Shown: piece after piece, positions 24,771 through 39,004 of the stretch | How the letters are laid out: every line of letters begins with the position of its first letter | How positions within the stretch are numbered: the stretch's first letter is position 1 | From: Alitta virens | Lineage: Eukaryota > Annelida > Polychaeta > Phyllodocida > Nereididae | DNA: 64,000 nucleotides | Direction of reading: 5' to 3' | Assembly (NCBI GenBank): GCA_932294295.1 | Contig: OW028573.1 | Location: forward strand, 57,203,829-57,267,828 | Translations under genes and position numbers: made by a program | Notes under the pieces: generated by a model | Seen by the model: the letters and a program-made list of their open reading frames with translations, nothing else | Databases searched by the model: none | What the model was told of the DNA's origin: nothing

Positions 24771-25135
24771 CCTCATAGTTGCTCAACAGCCATTACACCA
24801 TAAAATGGTATAGTCCAAAAGAGCTTCATCACAGAACGCTATTCTGAAGCATTTGCCATTTCGCTGTAACAGTTTCTGGTCATTCATATGGAAGAAAAAC
24901 CTTCCTTTTGCATAAAGCACTATTGAAACTAGGATGGTTGATTACCCCGACCTCTCTCCTTCCATCATCATTCACAGAAACAGGCAAACTCACCATTTCT
25001 ACTAAAGAAAAAACTACCAGTGGTTATTATACAGTGTATGGAATATTGTCATAATACTTTCCTAGTACAGTACATGACATTCTCCAAATTGATAGCGAGT
25101 ACATCTCTTTTTTTAAATTGTAATGTAATGTGAAT

Positions 25136-25200
25136 CTCGTGCAGCAAAAATAAAGGGAGCTATTCTACTGCCCTTGAGCATACCTCTGCTTCACGTAGTA
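25136..25200 (+). repeat. duplicated ~65-bp block, copy 2
   Basis: Matches 24699-24770 across TCTYGTGCAG, GGGAGCTATTCTAC and CCCTTGAGCATACCTCTGCT. No coding frame is shared, and no poly-A tail or inverted end explains the copying. Confidence 0.75.
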
Positions 25201-28200
25201 CTGTTATAATTATTTACTAATCATTCGCAACTGCCATTTTGCGAATGTCTGCAGTTGCCTGTATTAATTAAATAACTGCAAAAATACCTACCACCATTAA
25301 TATCTTGCTGATCATGTCATAATTTTCCCACTACAGTTTTGACCAAAATGGATCTTTATAATTACCTTACAATCACGACCAATTGGTATTTAAGACTAGC
25401 AAATTTTGCACTGATCGAGATTGTGAAATATTATTAAAAACTCCTATAATTCTTATTAGTTGAATGTTAATAGAACTTAATTGAGAGAGCCACAAACCAC
25501 ATGAAAACCACAGGAAGGCAGCGTGCAATGAGCTCACCTATATTTACTTTCATTCCAAATCTAGTTTTCTCCCATTGTACCTGGCCAGGTGAGCAAGTGC
25601 TCCTAACCTATTGTCATTACAATTAGGTGCTTGCTTTCAGCAGGAGACATGGGAGAAATGGTAGAAAATAAAGCGATTCTGCTTGCTCTGTTGCTGAAAG
25701 CTTGCATGTCACCTTAGACCAAATTAATTATCTCCTGGGGATAAGTTTAAAAAGAATGTTAAAGAGGAGCTCGTCTGATTTCTAGAGACAATGAAAAATT
25801 AGAAACTGTTATAACCTTCACATTACGAAAAAGGATAGTAACAAGTTTAATCATTGTTATGTACAAGAAGGTCTTCATCAAGTTTCAAATACACGTAGTG
25901 AATAGGAAGATTCAAGAGAACACAGCAAGCATGAAGAAGGATAAATTCTACAAAGGTAATGTTAGAAATGGATATAAGGTATTTTTGCTATATGCAAGCT
26001 AAAAAGCACGATATCACGATTCACATATCTCCTATGAGAACTGCAGTCTATCTTCTGTACCTTTAGATAAGTGGCAGGCTTACACAAAGAAACGATATTA
26101 AGGAGTCTGAATGCGTATTATTGGCTCCCTGGTCCAGACAACAGCTCTACACAGAACCACCAAGGCGTGGAGTTGATTATATGCTCAGGACGTACATATT
26201 GCATTAATATGGCCCAAGGCCCTGGGATATGAACGGCTCTCTTTGTGGGATGAAGTGAAACAAGGACTAGATGGCTGAATGGACCTGGCCTAATGAGTAA
26301 AAACAACATCCATTTCATTTTGAGAGATTCTAGCACAAGAGATTCACAGCCTGCCTGAAATACCGTCCTTCTTCTGTGTCTTCATATTTGAAAATGGAAT
26401 GCGGCAATGGCGTTTCTGCTCAGCACATGAAAAGCAGCTAAAGAAAATTCTGTCCTTGACTGCTTTGCAATGCTCTGCTTGGGCTATGATCAAGCAAGGT
26501 CGACAATTAAGCAGAGTTTGTCAGGGCAGCTGTTAATGGCTGTTTAGCAAGGTTCACCAGTGTGGCCCTCACTATTGGCATTGCCTTCGTCCTTTGCTGA
26601 AGGTTGTGATGAGCATGAGAAAAGGAGATGGATTCCAGCTCAAACACTGCCTCATATCCCTTGTGTTTGAAGGGTGAAAGGCCAATGTCACACTCTGCAA
26701 ACATCCTCACCACTATGGAGCATGTCTACCAAGTGCTGGAAACCTTAACTGCAGCTAGAAATGACCGCCCCCTCTAGGTCAACAGCTGCAGCTCTTCCCC
26801 TGCAACTGGAACCTATTCTGTCGATGCCATCAGTTGGTGTCTCTCTCACAGAAGCCAAAACCAAACGATCACTTCCAAGTTATTTCCAATCACTTCTATT
26901 AGGCCATATCCTGCAAATCCATATGACTAGTCCACTTGGGCTGATGGGGGAATCACTGAAACCGTTGCACATCACATTTATGGCACCAAAGATTGACTGA
27001 TAAGACTACTCTGCGCGCCAATCACTGAAGTCGGATTCAAAATGAATGTCTACATTTTTTTGGTCACATATCAAGCATGAAGCACAAGAGGACATCAATG
27101 TAAAATTGAGAAATTGCTAATATTTGTCCCTTTTGGTTGAGCTCCGTGCTTTGTGTAGGCTTATCAATTTGACGAAAAATTGACATTCATTTTGCATCCT
27201 ACTCCAGCCTTGTGTGCAAGAAACTCTTCATGGGCAAACCTACACAAACAGAAGCACAAGAGGCCCAGTTGGTCTAGTTGTAGTAATATACTCATGAATG
27301 TTTTCAGAGGTCAGCCTGACCCACCATCACATCCTTCCACCAAGCAGTGTGTTAGCTGTGTAAATATGTCACTACAAATTCCCACTGCTAACATAACAAC
27401 CTAATCTGCTTTATTTGCCTCTGGAATGATCCAATTTTCTTGCATGAGAGAAGCCGAAACAGTCTAGTAAGCCTTTGGAAAGTAGCAGACATTCAAGAAT
27501 ATTGAATTGGCGACAGTATTCCGTGGGAAGTAAAGAGGCCATCTGAGCCTCATATGCCATTTCCATGTCTGAAGAAAACTATCTAAAGAATTATCAGGCT
27601 TGAATTTGTCACGTTTTGTATCCCATAATTTCTCAAACACACAAACAGGAGTAGCAAGTATTTCAATTCAAAAAATCTGTATTTACACAGACAGTTTCCA
27701 AGTTATGTGGGATTCGTTGTACACTTAAGCATGCTATCTGTCATAGATTGGAGCTGCAACGAAGAAGACACTTATAACCTTCCCTCGTCAAATCTCGAGT
27801 GTGTTTGGGTGGATGAGAATAATGAAAGTGTTCGTGTAGATAATCCTGTAGAAGCCAGACATTCGAGGATGACACTCCGAGGAGCCCGGGTGACCCTGCG
27901 ATGGACTTAAAGCGTCAAAGTGACAGACGGAAAATGCACTGTGCAGCATCAGCCCATGGAGACCTAGGCTTCTGTCCAAATATGAAGAAAATCTCCTGAT
28001 CAATTTCCAGTGGACCGCAATAAATGGTGGAGGGGATCGAATCGAAGGAGCAAGAAGACCGCGGTCTCCCAAGGCATCGGTGAGAGCCTGTAAAAAGCAA
28101 GGGTCCTCTTTATCTGGGAATTGGCAATCTGAGGGTATCTAGCATCAAACAGTTATGCCTTATTGGGCATGGGGTTAACCGGATCCAGGCTACACATCCT

Positions 28201-30743
28201 GGCCCAGCAATCCTGTTCACCTCACTTAAAGTGATGCATCGCTCTTCCTAGACAGTCTATCGCTTCATTTGCCCTGTCCAAGATCCTATGAAGAGGTCCT
28301 ATGTTTTTGCACTGCTTTTATACCATGTCGAATCCTCAGCGCCCTGGGTAGATAAAGGGGATTTCCCTGCTGCTTTCAGGCCATCCTTTACTTCACCAAC
28401 AGACTAATATATACTGTCTCTGTAGCTCTGTGTGCGGTATACATACTAATACTGTCTCTGTTTCTGTAGTTCATTTTGACACAAATATTAATGGAAACGC
28501 TTATTGGCTAATAAACAAACGAGCCAACCAGCCTGCATTTGTTCTGGTCCTTTAAAAGCCTCCAGACATGCATTCTTGCCGTGAGGGCGATGAAATTAAA
28601 TATTGAAATCCTTCATGCATTCAAACCGCGGATAATATTGATGAAGGTCTCCATGCTTTCAAGGATTTGCAGTCATGGAATAAAGACATCTTCCTGTTGC
28701 AATTAAAGCAGACATGTAATACAAAAGAGGCCGGGATCATTGTGAGATCGAAGAAGGTTAAATTATACCATCTGAATAGCTCGGATCAGAGAAGGCGTTT
28801 CTTCTGATATGATCAGTCTTTGAAAGTGGAAGGCTCAGCAGGCTCAGCAAATCAATAGAAGCATCGGTCATTATGTGAAGTCAATGGAAGGGATTACAAC
28901 TGACTGCAGTTCAGTAGTGTTTGTGGGCCAAAGCTGTCAGCCCAAATACTATGTACCAGCAAGCATTACTATGGATTCTTTCAACAACACCATAGAGCAA
29001 TGGCAGTATACTTCTCTCTTCTGATATATATGACCAATGTCAACTTCTGACAAACCGTGACACAATGTAAAGCAGATAATGGCTTTTAGAAAATTCGTTT
29101 CGTGACCACACGAAAGAAGAATCTACACCCCTGATCACGACAGAAGTCTCTGCATATCTGTGCATAACTCGTCATACAAGTGGGAAATCATCAGCTTGGC
29201 TAACTACAAAATATTTGGTCTGACAGGTGTACTTCTGTTGTGCATTTTCAGATCTTTCTGAAGTTCTGCAGATACTAGGTCTGCCTTTGCAATATTCAGT
29301 ATCTTGCATAAATGATTAAGATGTGTATCTTATCCTAGACTAGATTGTGCAATATATGTACTTCCTGATATGCTAAAGTAATTATATTTACTGTGGAACC
29401 CGCACAAAAAGCATAAAACATTGCCTTAGAAATTAGGTCACTATGGAGTAAGGTTTGTGGCATCTGTTTTTGACAGGTGCTCCAAAGCTACTTCTCTGAT
29501 GTGATGGGGTGAAACATGTCAGGAAACATGAATGCTTCCTGCTTGTGTCTATTATGACGTCTATAGTTAAGTAACACCATTTTATCCCCTTTTTATAAGC
29601 TTATCATAGATCACTATTAAATAAACAAAGTATTCACTGCAAGGCTGTCAAGGCATCGGCAAGAGTAATGTCATAGCCCCTTTCTGCTCCCTCTGGCAAA
29701 GTTATTGATGCCTTCCACAAGCCATAAATAATCCCCGGAACATATTGAGACTGCATCTTAGCACTAAGCCAGCCCTTTGTGGGAGGTTAATGTGATAAAC
29801 ACTGAGAAATTTGACGGAGGAATTCATGGATTTTTCATTCAGCAGTAGCTGGTTAAAGACTCCTGGGACCTTTCAGTTCTTCGAGATATGGAGAATAAAG
29901 GGCGTCTTGTATTTATTCACTCATGGCAATAGCACAGGAAGGAAATATATTGATCTAGATATAAACAACATATTTAATGAATACATATTCACAGATATGC
30001 TACACTCTGAGCAAAGGTGGTCAAATTAACAGGTAGTAATAAAGTAGAAAGAATGTCACTTTGATGACTGCGGATTGTCAATATACCACTTCTGCATGGC
30101 TCACTCGCTTCAAATAACCAATGCATTTTTAACACATTTTCGCAATAAACGCAGCCATTTCAGATTTCATCATCCAAATAGCATCTTGAAGACGGTCACA
30201 GTTTCCCTTTTTTCCAGTTCCATTTACTAAATAAACAGAGCCAGGCGTCACGGGCTCATAATGAACGTGGGTGCATTCAATTTCTCTGATATTTTCTATT
30301 AAAGGACATCAATGACAAAAAATCCAAGGGATAGCAAAGGGAAGCAGAGGTTGCAGAAAATGACCTGGACCAAGAAAGACGTAATATTTTTAGGGACAAG
30401 TGCACTTACTGTCTACGCGATACTGGTGACTTATGCGCATATTCATGGCTCGTCCTTGAGGCAATTGTCAATATTTTCATTCAGCTCTAAATGCACGTTT
30501 AGGCCTTGTCACGGCCCCTGCTTTAGCCACAACTGTGCCTTTGCTGTATTGAGGCACTAATAGCATTTTACACCAGATTAATGCATGTAATGCAATAGGC
30601 TGGCGTGCATCTTTAGGTCTTCTGCAAGGAGCATTAATAAAACCTAATGCACCGTCTTGAATTGCAGCCCATGGCACCTGTATTAATAATGCTGTTCATT
30701 GCATGTGGCGAAAATATGAGACGAAATCCTGGAGCAATCATTA
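25201..30743. other. no gene seen; candidate regulatory DNA
   Basis: About 5.5 kb without recognisable coding sequence or transposons. Parts carry motif-dense stretches of the type found in developmental enhancers: CCATTGT, GTCATTACAATTAGG and AAATTAATTATC at 25570-25735, and CCATAAATAATCCCC around 29720. The minus-strand ORF 26507-26713 has fair codon variety but no known domain. Conservation cannot be assessed from one sequence. Confidence 0.35.
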
Positions 30744-30811
30744 ATTATAGGCAATTGCTTATAGGCAATTGCACTAGGAATTCTTATAGGCAATTGCAAT
30801 AGGAATTCTTG
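30744..30811. repeat. three-copy TTATAGGCAATTGC repeat
   Basis: Three near-identical units of TTATAGGCAATTGC in direct orientation. The last two are followed by a shared (C)ACTAGGAATTC or AATAGGAATTC. Each contains the palindrome GCAATTGC. Unit spacing is irregular (about 14 and 24 bp), so it is not a simple microsatellite. Confidence 0.8.
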
Positions 30812-33800
30812 ACGTCCGATTCATGTCCATTCTTGTACTATGCATTGAAGTGGGCGTTCCACTGATATACTTCAAGCTATACCAGATATATCATCATGGC
30901 AAAAAGACAATCGTGTTCAATTATTAAAAGACTTGACAGGCGTTACACAAATCTCAAAGAGCACCTGCTCCGTCCATAAACAGTGACATCTGCTAAATAC
31001 GACTCACAGCCTTTAATATTTTATCATTCTACGAAACGCCCAATATCTGTTGTGTATGGATTATCTTTTTGTATTTTCTTGTAGCATTTCTTTACCAAAC
31101 AGATAATGAAGTTGTAAACAGATTCCAGAGCATTAACTTCATTAATGAGGCAGAAATTTGATTTGCATTCTCCGCCAATTAATACAAGTAAACATTTGGG
31201 CGATTTAAATCCACTAAGACCAAGTAGAAAGATCAATGTTAGAAGTAACAAACGAAATGACATGAAAATGAACATCTGCATCATACATTTTGTTTCTGTT
31301 TCTCTCTCTCTCTCTCTCCTTTTTTTTTTTTTTTGGTGGGTGTTTTCATTGCATTTTGATTCAAGGAAATTGATATATCTGCGGGGAGTGTGCTGTGTGG
31401 CAGTGTGTGCCAGTATTTCGATTTCTTTATTTGTTGGGAGGAGTATGAGAGTAAGAAAGGTGTGATATGACAAAAGGCAATATATGGAAAGGCAAGATGT
31501 GGAGGCAAGTGATGCTGCTGCTGCTGGTGCTGCTGGAGGATGATCCACGCCATCTCTGCACTCTGTGGGCAAGATGAAAACGCGTAACATCTTTATGATG
31601 TGCTTTATGGTGAGGCAATATGGGGATTGTGAGCTGGGCCAATCGTCTTGGTCTTAACAGCAAGGGGTAGAGTGGCAAGCAGTAAATCTGTTCTTGAAGG
31701 GTGGGTTATTGACAGGGAAGCTAGCATTACGCTCTCATAGGGTTTCAGATGAGGGGACCCTCACCCATGGTTGGTCTGTCTTCATTAATCTTACATCGCT
31801 ACTTTATGCAACACCTTCTGATGCTGTAAATGTGCCCTGCAGCACCACAGTCTGTCCTTACATAGAAACCACTAGTATAACCTACATTATTGCCCTTTGA
31901 CTGCTGTGTCTGGTTGTAAAATAAGACTCCTAAATGTACGTGTGCCTCTGCAATCATTCACAAGCATAACATAATGTACGGCTCTAGGCTATCTAACTCA
32001 CAGCCTGAAACAGTATATAAAATGGACACTGAAGAATTAAACCGTAAACAATTCTGGAAGTCTGACATGTACAGGCAACTCAATTCTGTTATCTTTCTGT
32101 TTTTCTTTTTCTGACAAGACTTCATTTTGGTCTATCAAAAACCATAGCAAAGAATTTTAAAAGCTTTTTTTACCAAAATTTCTTGCAAGGAAGGTCCTGG
32201 TAAATATGCTGAGTTATATTGCTGACAATCGCGGGATGTTTTGGTGAATGTAGTATGCGCCAGATTTGAATTCATATCGATTTGTTACAGGAATAAGTAT
32301 AATTCTGGATGCCACCATTTGGGTATAGACATGCTACTGAGTGCACACGAAAAATAACATAGAAGTCGCCAGAATTCTTAAGGTGTTCGCAGTAACACCA
32401 CATAACTATAAGAAGTGGGGTAAAAAAAAGAAGAAACTGTAATCTGGTTGGGAGACCCACACCATAGAAGGAAGCCAAAAGACTCCATGGCAGCCAGGTC
32501 CCATCAGAAGAGGACCAAGGACCAAGAGCAGGGTCCACGTCGGCGAGCAAAAGGAGAAGGGACACAATTCATGGGTTGATTGCAAATGGAGTTGGCGTGC
32601 GATGAAGCGAGCCCAATCAGGGTGCCTTGGCTCCTGCTACTGCTGCTGCTACTGCTGCTGCTACTGCTGCTGCTGCCGCTGTTGCTGCTTGTGCTGCTAC
32701 TGTGCTGCTGCTGATGGTTGCTAATGAAGCAGTGCCTTGACCTTGACCTTCAGTAAGGTCATCCAGCGTCACACCAACAGCACCCCCACCATGATGTAGC
32801 GTTTTTCTAAATGTCGCAGCGCACTCAGACAGGGCTCTGTTATGGACCTCTGCACCCTGAATCCGGCTTAGCCCCTGGGTCAATTCAGTCTAGAACCGTC
32901 ACCTCAGCTGCCAATTGCTGCAGGCAGCCACAGGGCTATGATGAAATGATTCATCTTCTGTTTGAGTTTATTGCCTCTCTCACTCTTGCTTCTGTTGTTT
33001 TCGGCTGCTTTATTAGGTCAGGTAACATTTCCTGGTTTTTATATCCAGGTATTATTTTCAACTACCAGATAAAAATGATACATCGTCAAACTCCTTCTGA
33101 TATCTGGCTGTAGGTAGAAACCAGAATAGAGGCACAATGCACCTACTGGATATGTTGAAAAATATTAGACACCAAATATAGCATTATGAGTCACATGACC
33201 ATGTTAACAGTCATCGGAAGCATTTCAGACCTGTGGGCCGGAAGCACTGGAGCGACATCATGCGGTCACAATCAGTGCGTGTTGAGGGCCATCGGTTTTT
33301 GGTCAAGTGTCAACCTGGGACTGAACTGGCGGCCTACATTAGACAGCTGATGGGCGGACATTCGCTCGGGGCCAAGTTTACAGCCGCTAAAACGTCTTCA
33401 TTGAATAACTGGCCCAAGTCAAGCAAACTTAAGCTCATTTGCTAGGCTGCCGTGCCCTTATAGAGTCTGTATCTAGCCAGTAAAACTTCCAATGTTACAG
33501 GGCATGCGCGCATCTACTTGGAATCGTGTTGACCATAAGCCTCATACTGTACTAACAGCTATGCAATTATAACTATAGCTGGTCAAGATCTATTCCAGCA
33601 CGGCAAACTATCATTGACATGCCATTTCTTCTTCTTTGCCTTTTGTACTACTTTTTTTGCAGTGATTCTTGCTCTCCAATCACCTCATTGGCATATAGTA
33701 TAACGGTTCATTGGACCTAAGAACCCATCAGTGGCCACCATTATTGCGTTACGGGTTCAGCGCCGCCTGCTGGAGGTGAGTAGAATCAATAGGGGCACAA

Positions 33801-34782
33801 GAGCGGAAGTCACATGACCTAAAGGGCTGACCAACCAGGGACGGGCTGTCAAGTCAGGTGGGCTAGCAGGCCTCGTTCCTGATCCGACAATTCAATCAGC
33901 GAAGCACTGTTGGCGGCCTCTTCCATCCGGGCAACTTGCTGACCCTTAAATCCTAGACCCAAATGAACTTAAGCGCCCAAAGACAACACTGGCCTAGAAG
34001 AGGGCGCCAGTCAAAAGCCACTTGCCAGAATATGAGCGAATATGCCACTTTAAGACTGGACAGTCCAGCCAATAGGGACTGCTTAGTCTCACGAGAATAT
34101 GGAAAGTTGCCTCAATGACAGATTCCAACTGTGCTTGCCGTGGTCTACTGAAATACTTTGGTGTTAACCATACACGGATTATTATAAAATAATACCGTTT
34201 AGATACTTATGTGAATATCGCTTCTTAGAAGGCTGGTCAAACACCTACCCTTTTAGACATTTCCACTAACTTCTTAGATATTTTCATAATGAATTTTAGA
34301 TATTATGACTGTGTCTAGAATAACTGTCACTGACCCTCAAGAAATTTGTACCAACAAAAAGTCAGCTTTAGCTAGAAGTTGGCCAACCTTAGACTATCTT
34401 AGAAGTAAAAACTAAGTAAAAACATACAGGAAAGTCACATAGCATTACATGTAATATTCAGTGTACGGTTGTTTCATTAAAACTACCTGCCAAAAAAAAT
34501 GTAGACAAAGCTAGACAACTTTTGTTTCACGATGCTACCTTCTACTAACCAGAACTGTCTAGCTATAGCTGGCTACTCAAAGCTGGATCTAAAAGTATAT
34601 ATGCAGCACCATATCAGATAAATTCAATACATTTACCAAGGTTTGTATGTTTTGGTGTCAGCCTACTATAAGCTAGGAGTAGACAGAAGCAGCTGGCTTT
34701 AACCAGTTATAGCTACAGCCAGGAATAGGTCGCTACAGCTGCCTAGAGTCGATGATATTTTGAAACTAACTGTCCCACAACA
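30812..34782. other. no gene seen; simple repeats
   Basis: About 4 kb. It contains a (CT)n-poly(T) tract at 31301-31335, a CTG cluster at 31511-31532 and an interrupted CTG/CTA triplet tract at 32630-32715. ORFs over the triplet tracts encode poly-Ala or similar and are artefacts. A plus-strand ORF at 33233-33445 follows a TTTCAG but shows no domain. The segment 34240-34760 has GCTATAGCTGG/CTAGAAG-like degenerate repeats of unknown origin. Confidence 0.4.
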
Positions 34783-34945
34783 GTACTCAGAACTCAGAAT
34801 CATTTTATTCATATTACATATATATGCATTTAGTTGTACAGATATCATTACGACACACATGGTGCATGAATATGACATATATATGTAATAAGGGTGACAC
34901 CTCCAAGATAAATATATATCGCTACTGAGGTGCCACCCATGATAT
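34783..34945 (-). repeat. LINE-like 3' tail fragment
   Basis: Read on the minus strand, this ends AATAAAATGATTCTGAGTTCTGAG. Upstream lies GGTGGCACCTCAGTAGCGATA...GGAGGTGTCACC (34938-34893). The same GGTGGCACC...GGTGTC box and a TCTGAGTCTG tail occur at 48311-48205 minus, so the two are copies of one family. No coding part remains. Confidence 0.5.
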
Positions 34946-34960
34946 AGTAGAGTACTGTTC

Positions 34961-37900
34961 TACGGATGTCTTGACACTAGACAGATCAATCAATTTTTAA
35001 TCCCAGCGGGAGGGACAGACACGCGAATATTACACAATAAGCTTCAATTTTGATACTACAAATATTAATGGAAACTGTCACAATATTCTGATTTAATTGT
35101 GTCCCCTGCCAAATGTATATATAAGAGGAAAATTCGCCAGACAGGGAGGGCAGGCCAACGATAATCTTGTGAGTTGTCACAGGGAGTCCAATCCCATCAA
35201 GACAAGCTTGTCACTGCTGAGTGAGCAAATATTCCTAGCTCCATCTGTACATTTACTTGAACATACAGTGGATGCATGGGCAGAGGCGGTGGAAACTGCA
35301 ATGAGCAGGAGGGGAGAACAGGACTCATCAACTTCCATCTAATTACACATGTATGCACTGAAAATCTCCCTGAGTAGTACTGTCAGTCACAATGGAAATT
35401 ATTTTTTGGAAGTTTTACTGAAGACACAGACTGACTTCCCATGCATAACCATTTAATGGTCACCACTGTCTTACAAGCTGCATGGTCAGCTTTAAAATTA
35501 GTCAATTTCACCCATGTCAAAATTCATAATTACAAACATTTTAGTCCAATAAGTGTCACTTCACGCTTGTTAGATAAAGCCGACTCCCTCTTTAATCATT
35601 ACTCAAAATTAGTAGAGAAGGAGAATGGAAATAAGGGAATCATTCATTTTGTCTGTGTACATTTTGCAGCTTTTTCTAACGAGGCCATCAGAGATAGAAA
35701 ATAGTCGTAGGAATAGACTGAAGTAATGTTCTAAAGAATATTATTATATCAGCTCCCAACTATAAGATAACTACATATTTTGCAATCAGCCGACTTTTTA
35801 CGGCTAATACCTATTGTTCTCTATCTTTCCAAAGTAAATTTTTGCCAATGTTCCTCTGGTATTGTTACCAAGGCTCGCACACAGCAATTGAAATTACAAA
35901 GGAAAATAAAAAAACCAACAGTAAGTTAATTGTTGCGTCATTATCAGTAATAAGAAGTACTCCGCCCCCCCCCCCCCCGGAAGTACTCCCCCCCCCCCCC
36001 CGGACGTACACCCCGCCCCACTCATCAAAAGATTTCTTCATTGGATCAAGAGAGCAATGAACTAAAAGACACTTAAATGTTTTTTTTCATATTTGGATAT
36101 TTTCGATTTTGTTATTTCCGATTTTTTCTTTGTAAACTTAAAGAGTCGTACAGAAGTGTTTACGCTTTTAAACAACGACTTTAAATAAACCTTTACATAC
36201 ATACATACAATAAAGTTGGGATTAATCTGACTTATTGCTAAAATTAGTTTTGTGTTCCTTTCTACGAGACAGAGAAATCTACGTGTAAATGCTACAAGAG
36301 AAACAAATGTACACAAATTTGCATAGGACCTAAATTTGTGTACAATTTTTTTTAAATATTATCGTAAAGTCCGAAAAGTATTCATATAACTCCCATAACT
36401 CTCTACATCGTTTCACCATGAAAATTGTAATGTCTAAGTAAATTTCAGCTCTTTACACCGCACCTTTTTATCTTAATTAGCTATGTACATTTTTTTAAAA
36501 ATTATAATATATAGGCTTATCATTTATTCGCACTTAAAAACAAAAACAAAAAAAAGGCATGAACGAAAATAAAAAAAACAAGTATAAAAACAATGAAGTA
36601 GCCTAAAAAATAAAACCAGCAACATAAAATGTGCACCCTAGCCTATACAGGCATCTTCTTATACTACCAAAGAATACATAGTCTTGCTTTACACTGTAGA
36701 CGACGGATGTCAACGCACGTCACCCAGACACTTCCGGTGTCTGTTCCAGCTTCCTGTTACGTAATATTTGCGTTGTATGTTGATGAGGCGATTGCAGGGG
36801 ATCTTCAGTCTGTTTACCTAGGCCAAATCTATGGAATGGAGGCAAGATGGGCTAAATAAAGAAGGCTTGTGTGTTGAGATAGATTCACGATGTTATGAAT
36901 GTTTGGGACAGAATGGCAGCACAGCCGCTGACAGCACAATCTTGCCTTATCATTTGTCCATCGCCATGTTGTTACAGCTTCAAAATGGCTGCCAGGCTTT
37001 TTTTTTGCTTTTCGTTTCAGTATGGGTAATGAAAGAGCTGTGGTAGAAATTCAGTAAACTATGGGAATGGGACACTTCTCAGTCTAGCCAATCTTTGACC
37101 ATCACATCCCGAGTAGAGATCCATTTGGTGGGCCAACACATGCACATCTGAGGGCGAGGCATTGCAGACGGCAAGAGAAGAGACACGGTTGTTTGTTAAA
37201 ATGTCTGAAGTCTGGAAAGGAGACATATGAAGGAGACGTGTAGAGCAGGGGCATTAGACGGTGTTGGATTGCTAACAGATATATGGCTGACAGGACGCAG
37301 CAGTCTTGCCCAGGGGGACACTTGCCAGACTTGGTCCTTGCCTATCAAACCAACCTTCTGGCTATGAATAAGCAACGGACCGCAAGTCAGCCCTCGACTC
37401 CCATAGTCACCTCCTCAGCTAAGTTTGCTGTCTAGGGACGGAGCATCATTTGCTGCATACCTGATGGCTTCTAACCGTATCAGACTTTGTGATGTATTGT
37501 GGGCGCATAAGCAAGAACAATTGGACAGGGGTCGTATGGAGCACGCCTATGCCGCAAAACGATCCCTCCGCTCCCTGCCTCTCTCAAGCAATACTCAAAT
37601 GCAATTTGCAGCAAATTTGGCGGCAAGGTGATGCCATGAGACCCATGAACTAGATAAGGCTGCATATTGCTGACCAGCGCTGTCTCAAGGCTCTGTTGCT
37701 CCTCTCTGTAATGCGAGGTTATCCGGTGCAACAGAACACCCTCTTGCCAAATGAAACTCCCCAGCATAGGTCTAATAGGCCTGCAAATCAAATCCACCAA
37801 TGGGTGTCAAATAGACCACAAATCTAGGCATACAGAAGAATTTCCACACATAACCTCAGAATTTTTTTCCACCATTTACCAACTGAAACTATTACAACAT

Positions 37901-38659
37901 TAGATTTTTTTTTTGTAATGATAACATGTAGTGTTTTTTAAAATATCTATTCTGATTCTATAGTGATATTCAGAAGAAAGTCGAAGAAAGAAGAAACAAG
38001 CACAGGCATTTGCCATCATCATGACAGCTCTTAGCAAGTTAGCATACAATAAGACCAATGCTACTGACTTAGTCAGGAACAGCTTTTACTCCCCCTGTGA
38101 AATTGCCTTTAAGGATGGGGCCAGTTTCCCCTTCTTTCTTATTCTAAGTGATAACTTCCATTTATGGGTATTTACCACTTGTTTTCGGGGAAATTCCTTG
38201 CCTGTTTGCTGGGAATGTTCAATTCGCATCTCTAGTGGCAGCTAATTTGCATATTTCACCATCTATACACATGATGGTGCTTATGATTGGCCAATATCTC
38301 CCAACCACCGTGCTGTCTGCTTCATGTCACTTTAAGAATTGATTGTTATCATGAAAAATAAACTAATTGATATGCAATTTCACTGTTAAACATTCAATGC
38401 CAATGCCAGCCTAAATGTTATTAAGCAAATAGTCTGACTGGTAATCTAGCAAAAGAATTGCCATCAAGCTCAGGTCATTTCCTAATGTATTAAGCTACAT
38501 TCTGATTGGCTGTTGCAAATGACATGGCTGCCTCTTGAGATGAGAAGCCAGTTAAGGCCGTCAGGAGCCTTGGTATTAGTTTAAAAAGTATAAATTCTGC
38601 CATCACTGAGCAATGTCATATGTTGGCAAATGCAAGCAGTATCTAATAAGTGAGAGTGC
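34961..38659. other. no gene seen; two poly-C tracts
   Basis: About 3.7 kb without supportable genes. Two C14-class runs, each preceded by a GTACTCC word, sit at 35963-36001. The strand opposite is G-quadruplex-prone. ORFs at 35441-35704 and 37425-37631 (plus) have no recognisable domain or splice context. Confidence 0.4.
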
Positions 38660-38996
38660 GTCTTTTTGCAGTTCAAATCTTCTGACGTCAGCGACTTATT
38701 TGAGCATGAAGTTTTCTGATTATGGAAGATACAATTTCTAAAAAGTCTTTTGTACTTTGTCCATGCTCGATGATTCATGCTGATGCAGGACTAAATGTCA
38801 GAATTTGCAAATCTAGTTGTCAGCATTTTCATAAACTGACAACACATACCCTACGTTCAAAACCACGCAAAGACGCTGAGTCATGACGTGTTATGGCGCT
38901 GCATGACGTGGAAGACTTAAGACGCCCTCTGTGGAATGAAAGTAGCATGAGAATCTCTGATAAGTCCTTGTCTGGTCATTGGTCACTTTAAGGTCA
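38660..38996. promoter_or_regulatory. candidate enhancer: CRE, AP-1 and GGTCA motifs
   Basis: A full CRE palindrome TGACGTCA lies at 38683-38690. An AP-1 word TGAGTCA is at 38877-38883, directly followed by TGACGTG at 38884-38890 and again at 38904-38910. Then come GGTCA half-sites TGGTCA (38973), TGGTCA (38980, DR1) and AGGTCA (38991, DR5 with the previous). Motif matches are seen in the sequence; regulatory activity is inference. Confidence 0.35.
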
Positions 38997-39004
38997 CTCC
39001 AATG

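Noticed and set aside
32617..32883. Poly-Ala protein (minus strand)
   Set aside because: Produced by an interrupted CTG tract; no splice or domain support.
33233..33445. Possible exon following TTTCAG
   Set aside because: Open for 70 codons with fair composition, but no domain and no clear donor.
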